From Bryopsis sp. KO-2023 (taxonomy: Eukaryota; Chlorophyta; Ulvophyceae; Bryopsidales; Bryopsidaceae), in the NCBI GenBank assembly GCA_030272585.1, contig BSYQ01000005.1:5735501-5799500 (forward strand): DNA of 64,000 nt, in the 5' to 3' direction. The position numbers were made by a program, and so were the translations under genes. This document shows, in pieces, positions 7,032 through 15,985 of this stretch (the first letter of the stretch is position 1; each line of letters begins with the position of its first letter). The notes under the pieces are model-generated. The model was not told the origin of the DNA and searched no databases. It saw nothing but the letters and a program-made list of their open reading frames with translations.

Positions 7032-7087
7032 ACGTGCCTTTTCGCGTCACCCCCTCGGTTCGCGAACACACACGCACACACATGCCT

Positions 7088-7169
7088 CGTTGAGGGCAGG
7101 ATTCGAACCTGCGCGGGACAAACCCAGTGGATTTCTAGTCCACCTCCTTAACCACTCGGACACCCCAAC
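7088..7169 (-). tRNA. tRNA-Ser(AGA)
   Basis: Unit 3, as unit 1. Confidence 0.95.
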
Positions 7170-7274
7170 TCACGTCCTGACGAGGCGTCCCGTGGTCCAT
7201 CCTCGTCACACGCCTCATCATCAACCTCCTCAGCCTCGTCATCTGCCTCGTCACGCCCTCGTCGTCGTGATCGG

Positions 7275-7336
7275 GTCGTTGTGGTACAGTGGTGAGTATT
7301 GTTGCCTGTCACGCGGGAGATCAATTTGCAACGGCA
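7275..7336 (+). pseudogene. tRNA-Asp(GTC) relic, form A
   Basis: Unit 3, as unit 1. Confidence 0.8.
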
Positions 7337-7388
7337 CACCCACCCCGCATCCTTGTCTTTTGCCGCTCCGAAAAACGACTTCGACGCT

Positions 7389-7470
7389 CGTTGAGAGCAG
7401 GATTTGAACCTGCGCGGGATAAACCCAGTGGATTTCGAGTCCACCTCCTTAACCACTCGGACATCTCAGC
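7389..7470 (-). tRNA. tRNA-Ser(CGA)
   Basis: Unit 3; C2-A71 mismatch as in unit 1. Confidence 0.92.
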
Positions 7471-7576
7471 TCGACGACGTGTCGATCGCGTGTTGCGTGG
7501 AGGCTCGGTCGACCCCCCCCGATCGAGATTCCCGGGATCGGGATCCACGAGATCGACGCGATCCTGTTCGAGATAT

Positions 7577-7650
7577 GCCCGGGTAGCTCAGTTTGGTAGA
7601 GCGCGAGACTTTTAATCTCGTGGCCGAGGGTTCGAGTCCCTCCTCGGGCG
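7577..7650 (+). tRNA. tRNA-Lys(TTT)
   Basis: Unit 3, as unit 1. Confidence 0.95.
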
Positions 7651-7909
7651 TCTGCCCTTCCGTTCCGACGAGAGATACGACCTTACGGGTCCGGGTACGG
7701 TGACCGTAATCGTAGTAAAAACTTGTTTGACCGTAAATTGCTTTACATGACGGTAAACAACTTTCGGTCACGGAACATAATCACGGCGACGGGTAACACG
7801 ACGGTAACCGGACAGGAGCGGAGCCGGACCAGAATCCTATCTCCGGTTCCGGCCCGATTCCCCCGCACGCATGTTACCCGACCGAGCAAGCTCGGGTGTT
7901 TTCGTCGAG

Positions 7910-7980
7910 GCGTTGATGGTACAGTGGTAGCATACTACCCTGCCACGGTAGAGACCCGGGTTCGATTCCCGGTCAACGCA
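7910..7980 (+). tRNA. tRNA-Gly(GCC)
   Basis: Unit 3, as unit 1. Confidence 0.95.
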
Positions 7981-8049
7981 CTCAAGGCCTTTTTTTCCCG
8001 GTCGTAGCACCAGAAAAAATACGAGCACGGAAAAAGAAAAGTCCACCGA

Positions 8050-8165
8050 GTTGCCGCCGCCGGATTTCCTGAGACATCCCTGATCTCGGTACTGATCGGC
8101 CCCAACCGTGCTTGATTGGCGAGTTCGGAAGGGATCGCATGTATTCACGGTGGTTTGATGGCAAC
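8050..8165 (-). rRNA. 5S rRNA
   Basis: Unit 3, as unit 1. Confidence 0.87.
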
Positions 8166-9290
8166 ACGTTTCGAAGCGGACGCCGGGAGGTGAAGTATCC
8201 GTTTTTCAGGTGCGCGAGGGACGTGTCCCTCCGATGGTTTGGTGCACCGATTGTTTTTTTGTTTGTTCTTTTGAGGTGAGGTTGGCAGAGCGGTGAAATG
8301 GTGTTTTTGGCTTCATCCAATCCAAAAGGACCCGGTGGGAGCGTTTTCAGGTGTGGCACGATCTTTCGTGGGTGGGTGGGTGGTTGAGTGTGCGCCTGTG
8401 AGCGCGTGCGCGCGCGCGGGCGGTGGAGTGTGTGTGGGTCAGCTCGTGGGTGAGCGGCAGCAGAGCGAAAAAGCCTTGGGAGCATGTTCGTTTCTTTTTT
8501 GACGTGTGTGGCGACGGAACGCACAGGTGGTGGCGTGTTGGTGGCGTTTCTGGGTTCAACCGCGCCCTTGTTGGATCATCCGATCGGGTGATCCGGGATC
8601 ATCCACGGGATCTCTCTCGGGAGAAAATCGGGAGAGAGGTCGAAGAAAAGAGCGAAAAAGCTAGAAAGGAAAAGAAAAGGGGGAGGGAAAGAAGGAAAAT
8701 GAACTTTGAGAGAAAACACGATAGACAGACACCGGTTTGATTTCGAAGGGGGAGAAAAAAACCTTTCGAAACGGCGAAAGAAGAATGCAAAGGAAATGGA
8801 ATCTTCTCGAAAGGACCGAAAGAGAAAGAATCGAAAAAGGAAAAAGGTAGAAAAGCACGGAAGAGGGAAGAAAAGAAAAGAAAGATTACTGGAAGAAAAG
8901 GAGGGAACGAACGGCACGAATATAAGAAAAGAACGACGAAAAACAGAAAGAAACGAATCGATCTCTTGCGGGGAAAGAAAAAAAAAAAACAAAAAAAACA
9001 CACCACAACTCGAAGAGACACCAAAAACCCATGGAAAACGAAGAACTCCTTTTACGCGATAATTCGAGATTACAAAATGGGCCATTGCCGATATCTCTCG
9101 TATATCCGAATCCGAGCACCCGGAAAAATCGCAACGATGAAAAAACTCGAAACGAGTCCTACCCACGAACGAACACCCTCCCGAAGTTTTGGCGCAACCT
9201 CGTTCCCGCGCGCGACGGCACTTGTCCTCGACAACTTCCCGACAGCTTCCCGAACCTACCACGCTCTCCGCACGCGCGATCCCTCGAGCC

Positions 9291-9361
9291 GCGTTGGTGA
9301 TATAGTGGTAGCATACTACCCTCCCAAGGTAGAGACCCGGGTTCGATTCCCGGTCAACGCA
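9291..9361 (+). tRNA. tRNA-Gly(CCC)
   Basis: Unit 4. Position 2 (9292) is C, giving C2-G71, as in all later units. Confidence 0.95.
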
Positions 9362-9437
9362 CTCGTGCTCTTTTTTTTAGCGGACCGACGTCCGAGACCC
9401 CAGCTTGAAGACGCGAGGCGGGCCCCTGCTTTCGTAC

Positions 9438-9518
9438 GTGGCGATGGCCGAGTTGGTCCAAGGCGCTGGAGTAAGGTTCCAGTCCGAAAGGGCGTGGGTT
9501 CAAATCCCACTCGCCACA
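9438..9518 (+). tRNA. tRNA-Leu(AAG)
   Basis: Unit 4, as unit 1. Confidence 0.95.
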
Positions 9519-9566
9519 CGTCAGAATTTGTGACGTGGCGTGAGGCGTCCTGTCAAAAGCGTTGGT

Positions 9567-9652
9567 TGCCCCGGACCAGGATCGAACTGGTGACCTCCGG
9601 ATGGCTCACGAGGTTATGAGACCGACGCGCTAACCGACTGCGCCACCGAGGC
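9567..9652 (-). tRNA. tRNA-Met(CAT), intron-bearing
   Basis: Unit 4; intron 9603-9614. Confidence 0.93.
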
Positions 9653-9762
9653 CACGGAAAAATTTCCGTGCCGCCGATCTCGGGCCGCTGCTGGGCGTCG
9701 TCTGCGACTCCCGTCCGGGGCGGGGCCGGCCCCCGTGGGGGTGGCTCCCGAGCGACGATCGT

Positions 9763-9845
9763 GTGGTGATGGCCGAGTTGGTCTAAGGCGCTAGATTCAG
9801 GTTCTAGTTCGGAGACGAGCGTGGGTTCGAATCCCACTCACCACA
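9763..9845 (+). tRNA. tRNA-Leu(CAG)
   Basis: Unit 4, as unit 1. Confidence 0.95.
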
Positions 9846-9901
9846 ACGTGCCTTTTCGCGTCACCCCCTCGGTTCGCGAACACACACGCACACACATGCC
9901 T

Positions 9902-9983
9902 CGTTGAGGGCAGGATTCGAACCTGCGCGGGACAAACCCAGTGGATTTCTAGTCCACCTCCTTAACCACTCGGACACCCCAAC
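9902..9983 (-). tRNA. tRNA-Ser(AGA)
   Basis: Unit 4, as unit 1. Confidence 0.95.
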
Positions 9984-10088
9984 TCACGTCCTGACGAGGC
10001 GTCCCGTGGTCCATCCTCGTCACACGCCTCATCATCAACCTCCTCAGCCTCGTCATCTGCCTCGTCACGCCCTCGTCGTCGTGATCGG

Positions 10089-10150
10089 GTCGTTGTGGTA
10101 CAGTGGTGAGTATTGTTGCCTGTCACGCGGGAGATCAATTTGCAACGGCA
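10089..10150 (+). pseudogene. tRNA-Asp(GTC) relic, form A
   Basis: Unit 4, as unit 1. Confidence 0.8.
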
Positions 10151-10202
10151 CACCCACCCCGCATCCTTGTCTTTTGCCGCTCCGAAAAACGACTTCGACG
10201 CT

Positions 10203-10284
10203 CGCTGAGAGCAGGATTTGAACCTGCGCGGGATAAACCCAGTGGATTTCGAGTCCACCTCCTTAACCACTCGGACATCTCAGC
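10203..10284 (-). tRNA. tRNA-Ser(CGA)
   Basis: Unit 4. Base 71 is G (C at 10205 on the + strand), so C2-G71 is paired, unlike units 1-3. Confidence 0.94.
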
Positions 10285-10390
10285 TCGACGACGTGTCGAT
10301 CGCGCGTTGCGTGGAGGCTCGGTCGACCCCCCCCGATCGAGATTCCCGGGATCGGGATCCACGAGATCGACGCGATCCTGTTCGAGATAT

Positions 10391-10464
10391 GCCCGGGTAG
10401 CTCAGTTTGGTAGAGCGCGAGACTTTTAATCTCGTGGCCGAGGGTTCGAGTCCCTCCTCGGGCG
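10391..10464 (+). tRNA. tRNA-Lys(TTT)
   Basis: Unit 4, as unit 1. Confidence 0.95.
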
Positions 10465-10723
10465 TCTGCCCTTCCGTTCCGACGAGAGATACGACCTTAC
10501 GGGTCCGGGTACGGTGACCGTAATCGTAGTAAAAACTTGTTTGACCGTAAATTGCTTTACATGACGGTAAACAACTTTCGGTCACGGAACATAATCACGG
10601 CGACGGGTAACACGACGGTAACCGGACAGGAGCGGAGCCGGACCAGAATCCTATCTCCGGTTCCGGCCCGATTCCCCCGCACGCATGTTACCCGACCGAG
10701 CAAGCTCGGGTGTTTTCGTCGAG

Positions 10724-10794
10724 GCGTTGATGGTACAGTGGTAGCATACTACCCTGCCACGGTAGAGACCCGGGTTCGATTCCCGGTCAACGCA
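10724..10794 (+). tRNA. tRNA-Gly(GCC)
   Basis: Unit 4, as unit 1. Confidence 0.95.
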
Positions 10795-10863
10795 CTCAAG
10801 GCCTTTTTTTCCCGGTCGTAGCACCAGAAAAAATACGAGCACGGAAAAAGAAAAGTCCACCGA

Positions 10864-10979
10864 GTTGCCGCCGCCGGATTTCCTGAGACATCCCAGATCT
10901 CGGTACTGATCGGCCCCAACCGTGCTTGATTGGCGAGTTCGGAAGGGATCGCATGTATTCACGGTGGTTTGATGGCAAC
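10864..10979 (-). rRNA. 5S rRNA, variant
   Basis: Unit 4. One private change, A at 10895 on the + strand (T elsewhere), falling in the loop closed by helix IV. Confidence 0.86.
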
Positions 10980-12104
10980 ACGTTTCGAAGCGGACGCCGG
11001 GAGGTGAAGTATCCGTTTTTCAGGTGCGCGAGGGACGTGTCCCTCCGATGGTTTGGTGCACCGATTGTTTTTTTGTTTGTTCTTTTGAGGTGAGGTTGGC
11101 AGAGCGGTGAAATGGTGTTTTTGGCTTCATCCAATCCAAAAGGACCCGGTGGGAGCGTTTTCAGGTGTGGCACGATCTTTCGTGGGTGGGTGGGTGGTTG
11201 AGTGTGCGCCTGTGAGCGCGTGCGCGCGCGCGGGCGGTGGAGTGTGTGTGGGTCAGCTCGTGGGTGAGCGGCAGCAGAGCGAAAAAGCCTTGGGAGCATG
11301 TTCGTTTCTTTTTTGACGTGTGTGGCGACGGAACGCACAGGTGGTGGCGTGTTGGTGGCGTTTCTGGGTTCAACCGCGCCCTTGTTGGATCATCCGATCG
11401 GGTGATCCGGGATCATCCACGGGATCTCTCTCGGGAGAAAATCGGGAGAGAGGTCGAAGAAAAGAGCGAAAAAGCTAGAAAGGAAAAGAAAAGGGGGAGG
11501 GAAAGAAGGAAAATGAACTTTGAGAGAAAACACGATAGACAGAAACCGGTTTGATTTCGAAGGGGGAGAAAAAAACCTTTCGAAACGGCGAAAGAAGAAT
11601 GCAAAGGAAATGGAATCTTCTCGAAAGGACCGAAAGAGAAAGAATCGAAAAAGGAAAAAGGTAGAAAAGCACGGAAGAGGGAAGAAAAGAAAAGAAAGAT
11701 TACTGGAAGAAAAGGAGGGAACGAACGGCACGAATATAAGAAAAGAACGACGAAAAACAGAAAGAAACGAATCGATCTCTTGCGGGGAAAGAAAAAAAAA
11801 AAAAAAAAAAACCACACCACAACTCGAAGAGACACCAAAAACCCATGGAAAACGAAGAACTCCTTTTACGCGATAATTCGAGATTACAAAATGGGCCATT
11901 GCCGATATCTCTCGTATATCCGAATCCGAGCACCCGGAAAAATCGCAACGATGAAAAAACTCGAAACGAGTCCTACCCACGAACGAACACCCTCCCGAAG
12001 TTTTGGCGCAACCTCGTTCCCGCGCGCGACGGCACTTGTCCTCGACAACTTCCCGACAGCTTCCCGAACCTACCACGCTCTCCGCACGCGCGATCCCTCG
12101 AGCC

Positions 12105-12175
12105 GCGTTGGTGATATAGTGGTAGCATATTACCCTCCCAAGGTAGAGACCCGGGTTCGATTCCCGGTCAACGCA
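12105..12175 (+). tRNA. tRNA-Gly(CCC), variant
   Basis: Unit 5. Private T at 12130 turns the first anticodon-stem pair C27-G43 into a T-G wobble. Otherwise as unit 4. Confidence 0.94.
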
Positions 12176-12251
12176 CTCGTGCTCTTTTTTTTAGCGGACC
12201 GACGTCCGAGACCCCAGCTTGAAGACGCGAGGCGGGCCCCTGCTTTCGTAC

Positions 12252-12332
12252 GTGGCGATGGCCGAGTTGGTCCAAGGCGCTGGAGTAAGGTTCCAGTCCG
12301 AAAGGGCGTGGGTTCAAATCCCACTCGCCACA
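12252..12332 (+). tRNA. tRNA-Leu(AAG)
   Basis: Unit 5, as unit 1. Confidence 0.95.
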
Positions 12333-12380
12333 CGTCAGAATTTGTGACGTGGCGTGAGGCGTCCTGTCAAAAGCGTTGGT

Positions 12381-12466
12381 TGCCCCGGACCAGGATCGAA
12401 CTGGTGACCTCCGGATGGCTCACGAGGTTATGAGACCGACGCGCTAACCGACTGCGCCACCGAGGC
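12381..12466 (-). tRNA. tRNA-Met(CAT), intron-bearing
   Basis: Unit 5; intron 12417-12428. Confidence 0.93.
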
Positions 12467-12576
12467 CACGGAAAAATTTCCGTGCCGCCGATCTCGGGCC
12501 GCTGCTGGGCGTCGTCTGCGACTCCCGTCCGGGGCGGGGCCGGCCCTCGTGGGGGTGGCTCCCGAGCGACGATCGT

Positions 12577-12659
12577 GTGGTGATGGCCGAGTTGGTCTAA
12601 GGCGCTAGATTCAGGTTCTAGTTCGGAGACGAGCGTGGGTTCGAATCCCACTCACCACA
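12577..12659 (+). tRNA. tRNA-Leu(CAG)
   Basis: Unit 5. Lies inside the interval where the unit switches from form A to form B. Confidence 0.95.
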
Positions 12660-12729
12660 ACGTGCCTTTTCGCGTCACCCCCTCGGTTTGCGAACACACA
12701 CGCACACACATGCCTCCGAGGCATTGCCT

Positions 12730-12811
12730 CGTTGAGGGCAGGATTCGAACCTGCGCGGGACAAACCCAGTGGATTTCTAGTCCACCTCCTTAACCACTCG
12801 GACACCCCAAC
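12730..12811 (-). tRNA. tRNA-Ser(AGA)
   Basis: Unit 5. Gene body as unit 1; first copy with the 14-bp palindrome-making insertion at its 3' flank. Confidence 0.95.
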
Positions 12812-12916
12812 TCACGTTGTGATGAGGCGTCCCGTGGTCCATCCTCGTCACACGCCTCGTCATCAACCTCATCAGCCTCGTCGTCCGCCTCGTCACGCCC
12901 TCGTCGTCGTGACCGG

Positions 12917-12976
12917 GTCGTTGTAGTACAGAGGTGAGTATTCTTGCCTGTCACGCGGGTTCAATTTGCAACGGCA
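12917..12976 (+). pseudogene. tRNA-Asp(GTC) relic, form B
   Basis: Unit 5. 60 nt; anticodon GTC. The anticodon stem pairs fully (CTTGC with GCGGG, two wobbles), better than form A, but only TTCAATTTG separates it from the acceptor strand. Confidence 0.8.
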
Positions 12977-13028
12977 CACCCACCCCGCATCCTTGTCTTT
13001 TGCCGCTCCGAAAAACGACTTCGACGCT

Positions 13029-13110
13029 CGCTGAGAGCAGGATTTGAACCTGCGCGGGATAAACCCAGTGGATTTCGAGTCCACCTCCTTAACCACTCGG
13101 ACATCTCAGC
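13029..13110 (-). tRNA. tRNA-Ser(CGA)
   Basis: Unit 5; C2-G71 paired. Confidence 0.95.
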
Positions 13111-13216
13111 TCGACGACGTGTCGATCGCGCGTTGCGTGGAGGCTCGGTCGACCCCCCGCGATCGAGATTCCCGGGATCGGGATCCACGAGATCGGCGCG
13201 ATCCTGTTTGAGACAT

Positions 13217-13290
13217 GCCCGGGTAGCTCAGTTTGGTAGAGCGCGAGACTTTTAATCTCGTGGCCGAGGGTTCGAGTCCCTCCTCGGGCG
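13217..13290 (+). tRNA. tRNA-Lys(TTT)
   Basis: Unit 5, as unit 1. The insert starts 25 bp downstream. Confidence 0.95.
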
Positions 13291-13766
13291 TCTGCCCTCC
13301 CGTTCCGACGAGAGACAGGTGTTAGATTTGGGGGTGCGAGTCTAAGAAGAGCTAAAAACTAAAACTTCCGAGTCCTTGACCTTGAAGCCCATTAATACCA
13401 AGACCCCCAAGGATCCTAGCGTCCCCGCATGGTACCTAGGACAACCATCCTAGGTGGGCACCCGACATAGGTCTAGTCATCATGACTAGACTTGACTCAC
13501 ATGTCCACGTCAACATGACTACGCATGACTGTACATGACTGTACATGACTGTACATGACTGAACCCGACTGGATGTAGCTCTTAACATCCCTAACAACAG
13601 GACCTTACGGGTCCGGGTACGGTGACCGACCGTAACCGTATTAAAAACTTGTCCGACCGTAAATTACCGTACATGACGGTAAACAACTTTCGGTCACGGA
13701 ACACAATTACGGCCGCATTACGCCGACGGGTAACACGACCGAGCAAGCTCGGGTGTTTTCGTCGAG
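13291..13766. other. Spacer tRNA-Lys to tRNA-Gly(GCC), form B
   Basis: Holds the 285-bp insert (13316-13600), then a stretch rich in TTACCGT and ACGGTAA heptamers in both orientations (13601-13740), including a hairpin with 7-bp arms TTACCGT and ACGGTAA. No gene recognised. Form A has a 259-bp spacer here (2023-2281) without the insert. Confidence 0.75.
13316..13600. repeat. Form-B insert, long form (285 bp); possible small DNA transposon
   Basis: Present in units 5-22 and absent from units 1-4, where the same flanks GAGAGA and GACCTT are joined by TAC. The ends form an imperfect inverted repeat: it starts CAGGTGTTAG and ends CTAACAACAG, 8 of 10 matching after reverse complement. No target duplication is visible. 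Inside are two perfect hairpins (ACCTAGGA with TCCTAGGT; GTCTAGTCA with TGACTAGAC), a TTGGGGGT/ACCCCCAA pair, and a CATGACTGTA tandem repeat. The CAG ends suggest a hAT-like nonautonomous element, but this is a guess; a structured RNA or simple divergent spacer is also possible. Recurs in every later unit. Confidence 0.55.
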
Positions 13767-13837
13767 GCGTTGATGGTACAGTGGTAGCATACTACCCTGC
13801 CACGGTAGAGACCCGGGTTCGATTCCCGGTCAACGCA
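13767..13837 (+). tRNA. tRNA-Gly(GCC)
   Basis: Unit 5, as unit 1. Confidence 0.95.
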
Positions 13838-13906
13838 CTCAAGGCCTTTTTCTCGCGGTCGTAGCATCGGAAAAAAAACGAGCACGGAAAAAGAAAAGTC
13901 CACCGA

Positions 13907-14022
13907 GTTGCCGCCGCCGGATTTCCTGAGACATCCCTGATCTCGGTACTGATCGGCCCCAACCGTGCTTGATTGGCGAGTTCGGAAGGGATCGCATGTA
14001 TTCACGGTGGTTTGATGGCAAC
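13907..14022 (-). rRNA. 5S rRNA
   Basis: Unit 5; same sequence as unit 1. Confidence 0.87.
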
Positions 14023-15066
14023 ACGTTTCGAAGCGGACGCCGGGAGGTGAAGTATCCGTTCCTCAGGTGCGCGAGGGACGTGTCCCTCCGATGGTTTGGT
14101 GGACCGATTGTTTTTTTGTTTGTTCTTTTGAGGTGAGGTTGGCAGAGCGGTGAAATGGTGTTTTTGGCTTCATCCAATCGGAAAGGACCCGGTGGGAGCG
14201 TTTTCAGGTGTGGCACGATCTTTCGTGGGTGGGTGTGTGGGTGAGTGTGCGCCTGTGAGCGCGTGCGCGCGCGCGGGTGGTTGAGTGTGTGTGGGTCAGC
14301 TCGTGGGTGAGCGCCAGTAGAGCGAAAAGACTTGGGAGCAGGTTCGTTTCTTTTTTGACGTGTGTGGCGACGGAACGCACAGGTGGTGGCGTGTTGGTGG
14401 CGTTTTTGGGTTCACGCGCGCCCTTGTTGGATCATCCGATCGGGTGATCCGGGATCATCCACGGGATCTCTCTCGGGAGAAAATCGGGAGAGAGGTCGAA
14501 GAAAAAAGCGAAGAAGCTAGAAAGGAAAAGGAAAGGGGGAGGGAAAGAAGGAAAATGAAAGAAGAATGCAAAGGAAATGGAATCTTCTCGAAAGGACCGA
14601 AAGAGAAAGAATCGAAAAAGGAAAAAGTAGAAAAGCACGGAAGAGGGCAGAAAAGAAAAGAAAGATTATTGGAAGAAAAGGAGGGAACGAACGGCACAAA
14701 AATAAGAAAAGAACGACGAAAATAGAAAGAAACGAATCGATCTCTTGCGGGGAAAGAAAAAAAAGAAGAAAAAAAAACACCACAACTCGAAGAGACACCA
14801 AAAACCCATGGAAAACGAAGAACTCCTTTTACGCGATAATTCGAGCGAACGAAATGGGCCATCGCCGACATCTCTCGCATATCCGAATCCGAGCACCCGG
14901 AAAATCGCAACGATGAAAAAACTCGAAACGAGTCCTAACCACGAACGAACACCCTCCCGAAGTTTTGGCGCAACCTCGTTCCCGCGCGCGACGGCACTTG
15001 TCCCCGACAGCTTCCCGACAGCTTCCCGAACCTACCACGCTCTCCGCACGCGCAATCCCTCGAGCC
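14023..15066. other. Long spacer between 5S and next tRNA-Gly(CCC), form B
   Basis: 1044 bp without a gene. It has the same parts as form A but lacks the 75 bp that form A has in the purine-rich tract (A: 259-333). The deletion is flanked by a GAA direct repeat in form A. Recurs in units 6-22. Confidence 0.8.
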
Positions 15067-15137
15067 GCGTTGGTGATATAGTGGTAGCATACTACCCTCC
15101 CAAGGTAGAGACCCGGGTTCGATTCCCGGTCAACGCA
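15067..15137 (+). tRNA. tRNA-Gly(CCC)
   Basis: Unit 6. C2-G71; form B reference copy. Confidence 0.95.
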
Positions 15138-15212
15138 CCCGTGCTCTTTTTTTCGCGGACCGACCTCCGAGACCCCAGCTTGAGGACGCGGGGCGGGCCC
15201 CTCCTCTCGTAC

Positions 15213-15293
15213 GTGGCGATGGCCGAGTTGGTCCAAGGCGCTGGAGTAAGGTTCCAGTCCGAAAGGGCGTGGGTTCAAATCCCACTCGCCACA
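15213..15293 (+). tRNA. tRNA-Leu(AAG)
   Basis: Unit 6, gene as unit 1; the downstream hairpin is kept with loop TAATTTG. Confidence 0.95.
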
Positions 15294-15341
15294 CGTCATA
15301 ATTTGTGACGTGGCGTGAGGCTTCCAGTCAAAAGCGTTGGT

Positions 15342-15427
15342 TGCCCCGGACCAGGATCGAACTGGTGACCTCCGGATGGCTCACGAGGTTATGAGACCGA
15401 CGCGCTAACCGACTGCGCCACCGAGGC
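15342..15427 (-). tRNA. tRNA-Met(CAT), intron-bearing
   Basis: Unit 6; intron 15378-15389, same as form A. Confidence 0.93.
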
Positions 15428-15533
15428 CACGGGAAGATTTCGGTGCCGCCGATCTCGGACCGCTGCTCGGCGCCGTCTGCGACTCCCGTCCGGGGCGGGG
15501 CCCTCGTGGGGGTGGCTCCCGAGCGGCGATCGT

Positions 15534-15616
15534 GTGGTGATGGCCGAGTTGGTCTAAGGCGCTAGATTCAGGTTCTAGTTCGGAGACGAGCGTGGGTTCG
15601 AATCCCACTCACCACA
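15534..15616 (+). tRNA. tRNA-Leu(CAG)
   Basis: Unit 6, as unit 1. Confidence 0.95.
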
Positions 15617-15686
15617 ACGTGCCTTTTCGCGTCACCCCCTCGGTTTGCGAACACACACGCACACACATGCCTCCGAGGCATTGCCT

Positions 15687-15768
15687 CGTTGAGGGCAGGA
15701 TTCGAACCTGCGCGGGACAAACCCAGTGGATTTCTAGTCCACCTCCTTAACCACTCGGACACCCCAAC
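15687..15768 (-). tRNA. tRNA-Ser(AGA)
   Basis: Unit 6. Its 3' end overlaps a perfect 6-bp-arm palindrome (15674-15688) found only in form B. Confidence 0.95.
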
Positions 15769-15873
15769 TCACGTTGTGATGAGGCGTCCCGTGGTCCATC
15801 CTCGTCACACGCCTCGTCATCAACCTCATCAGCCTCGTCGTCCGCCTCGTCACGCCCTCGTCGTCGTGACCGG

Positions 15874-15933
15874 GTCGTTGTAGTACAGAGGTGAGTATTC
15901 TTGCCTATCACGCGGGTTCAATTTGCAACGGCA
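15874..15933 (+). pseudogene. tRNA-Asp relic, anticodon changed to ATC
   Basis: Unit 6 (H1). 60 nt, no T arm; anticodon base 34 is A (15907), where other haplotypes have G. Confidence 0.8.
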
Positions 15934-15985
15934 CACCCACCCCGCATCCTTGTCTTTTGCCGCTCCGAAAAACGACTTCGACGCT

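Larger units (their letters stand above)
5629..8442. repeat. Unit 3, form A
   Basis: 2814 bp; no difference from unit 1 noticed. Confidence 0.95.
8443..11256. repeat. Unit 4, form A with some B-type bases
   Basis: 2814 bp. It carries B-like bases that units 1-3 lack: C at 9292 in tRNA-Gly(CCC), C at 10205 in tRNA-Ser(CGA), and C in the spacer near 10304. A private change lies in the 5S gene (A at 10895). Confidence 0.95.
11257..14299. repeat. Unit 5, A/B hybrid
   Basis: 3043 bp. Form A up to 12569, form B from 12689; the genes after that point match B haplotype H3. The poly(A) tract near 11792-11811 is purer than in units 1-4. First unit with the insert (13316-13600, long form). Confidence 0.93.

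Noticed and set aside
13316-13600. tRNA-derived SINE
   Set aside because: One GGTGCGAGTC stretch faintly resembles a B box, but there is no A box at the right distance, no tRNA-like head and no A- or T-rich tail.
13316-13600. Firm hAT transposon call
   Set aside because: No 8-bp target duplication is visible and there is no copy outside the array to compare, so it is kept only as a possibility.
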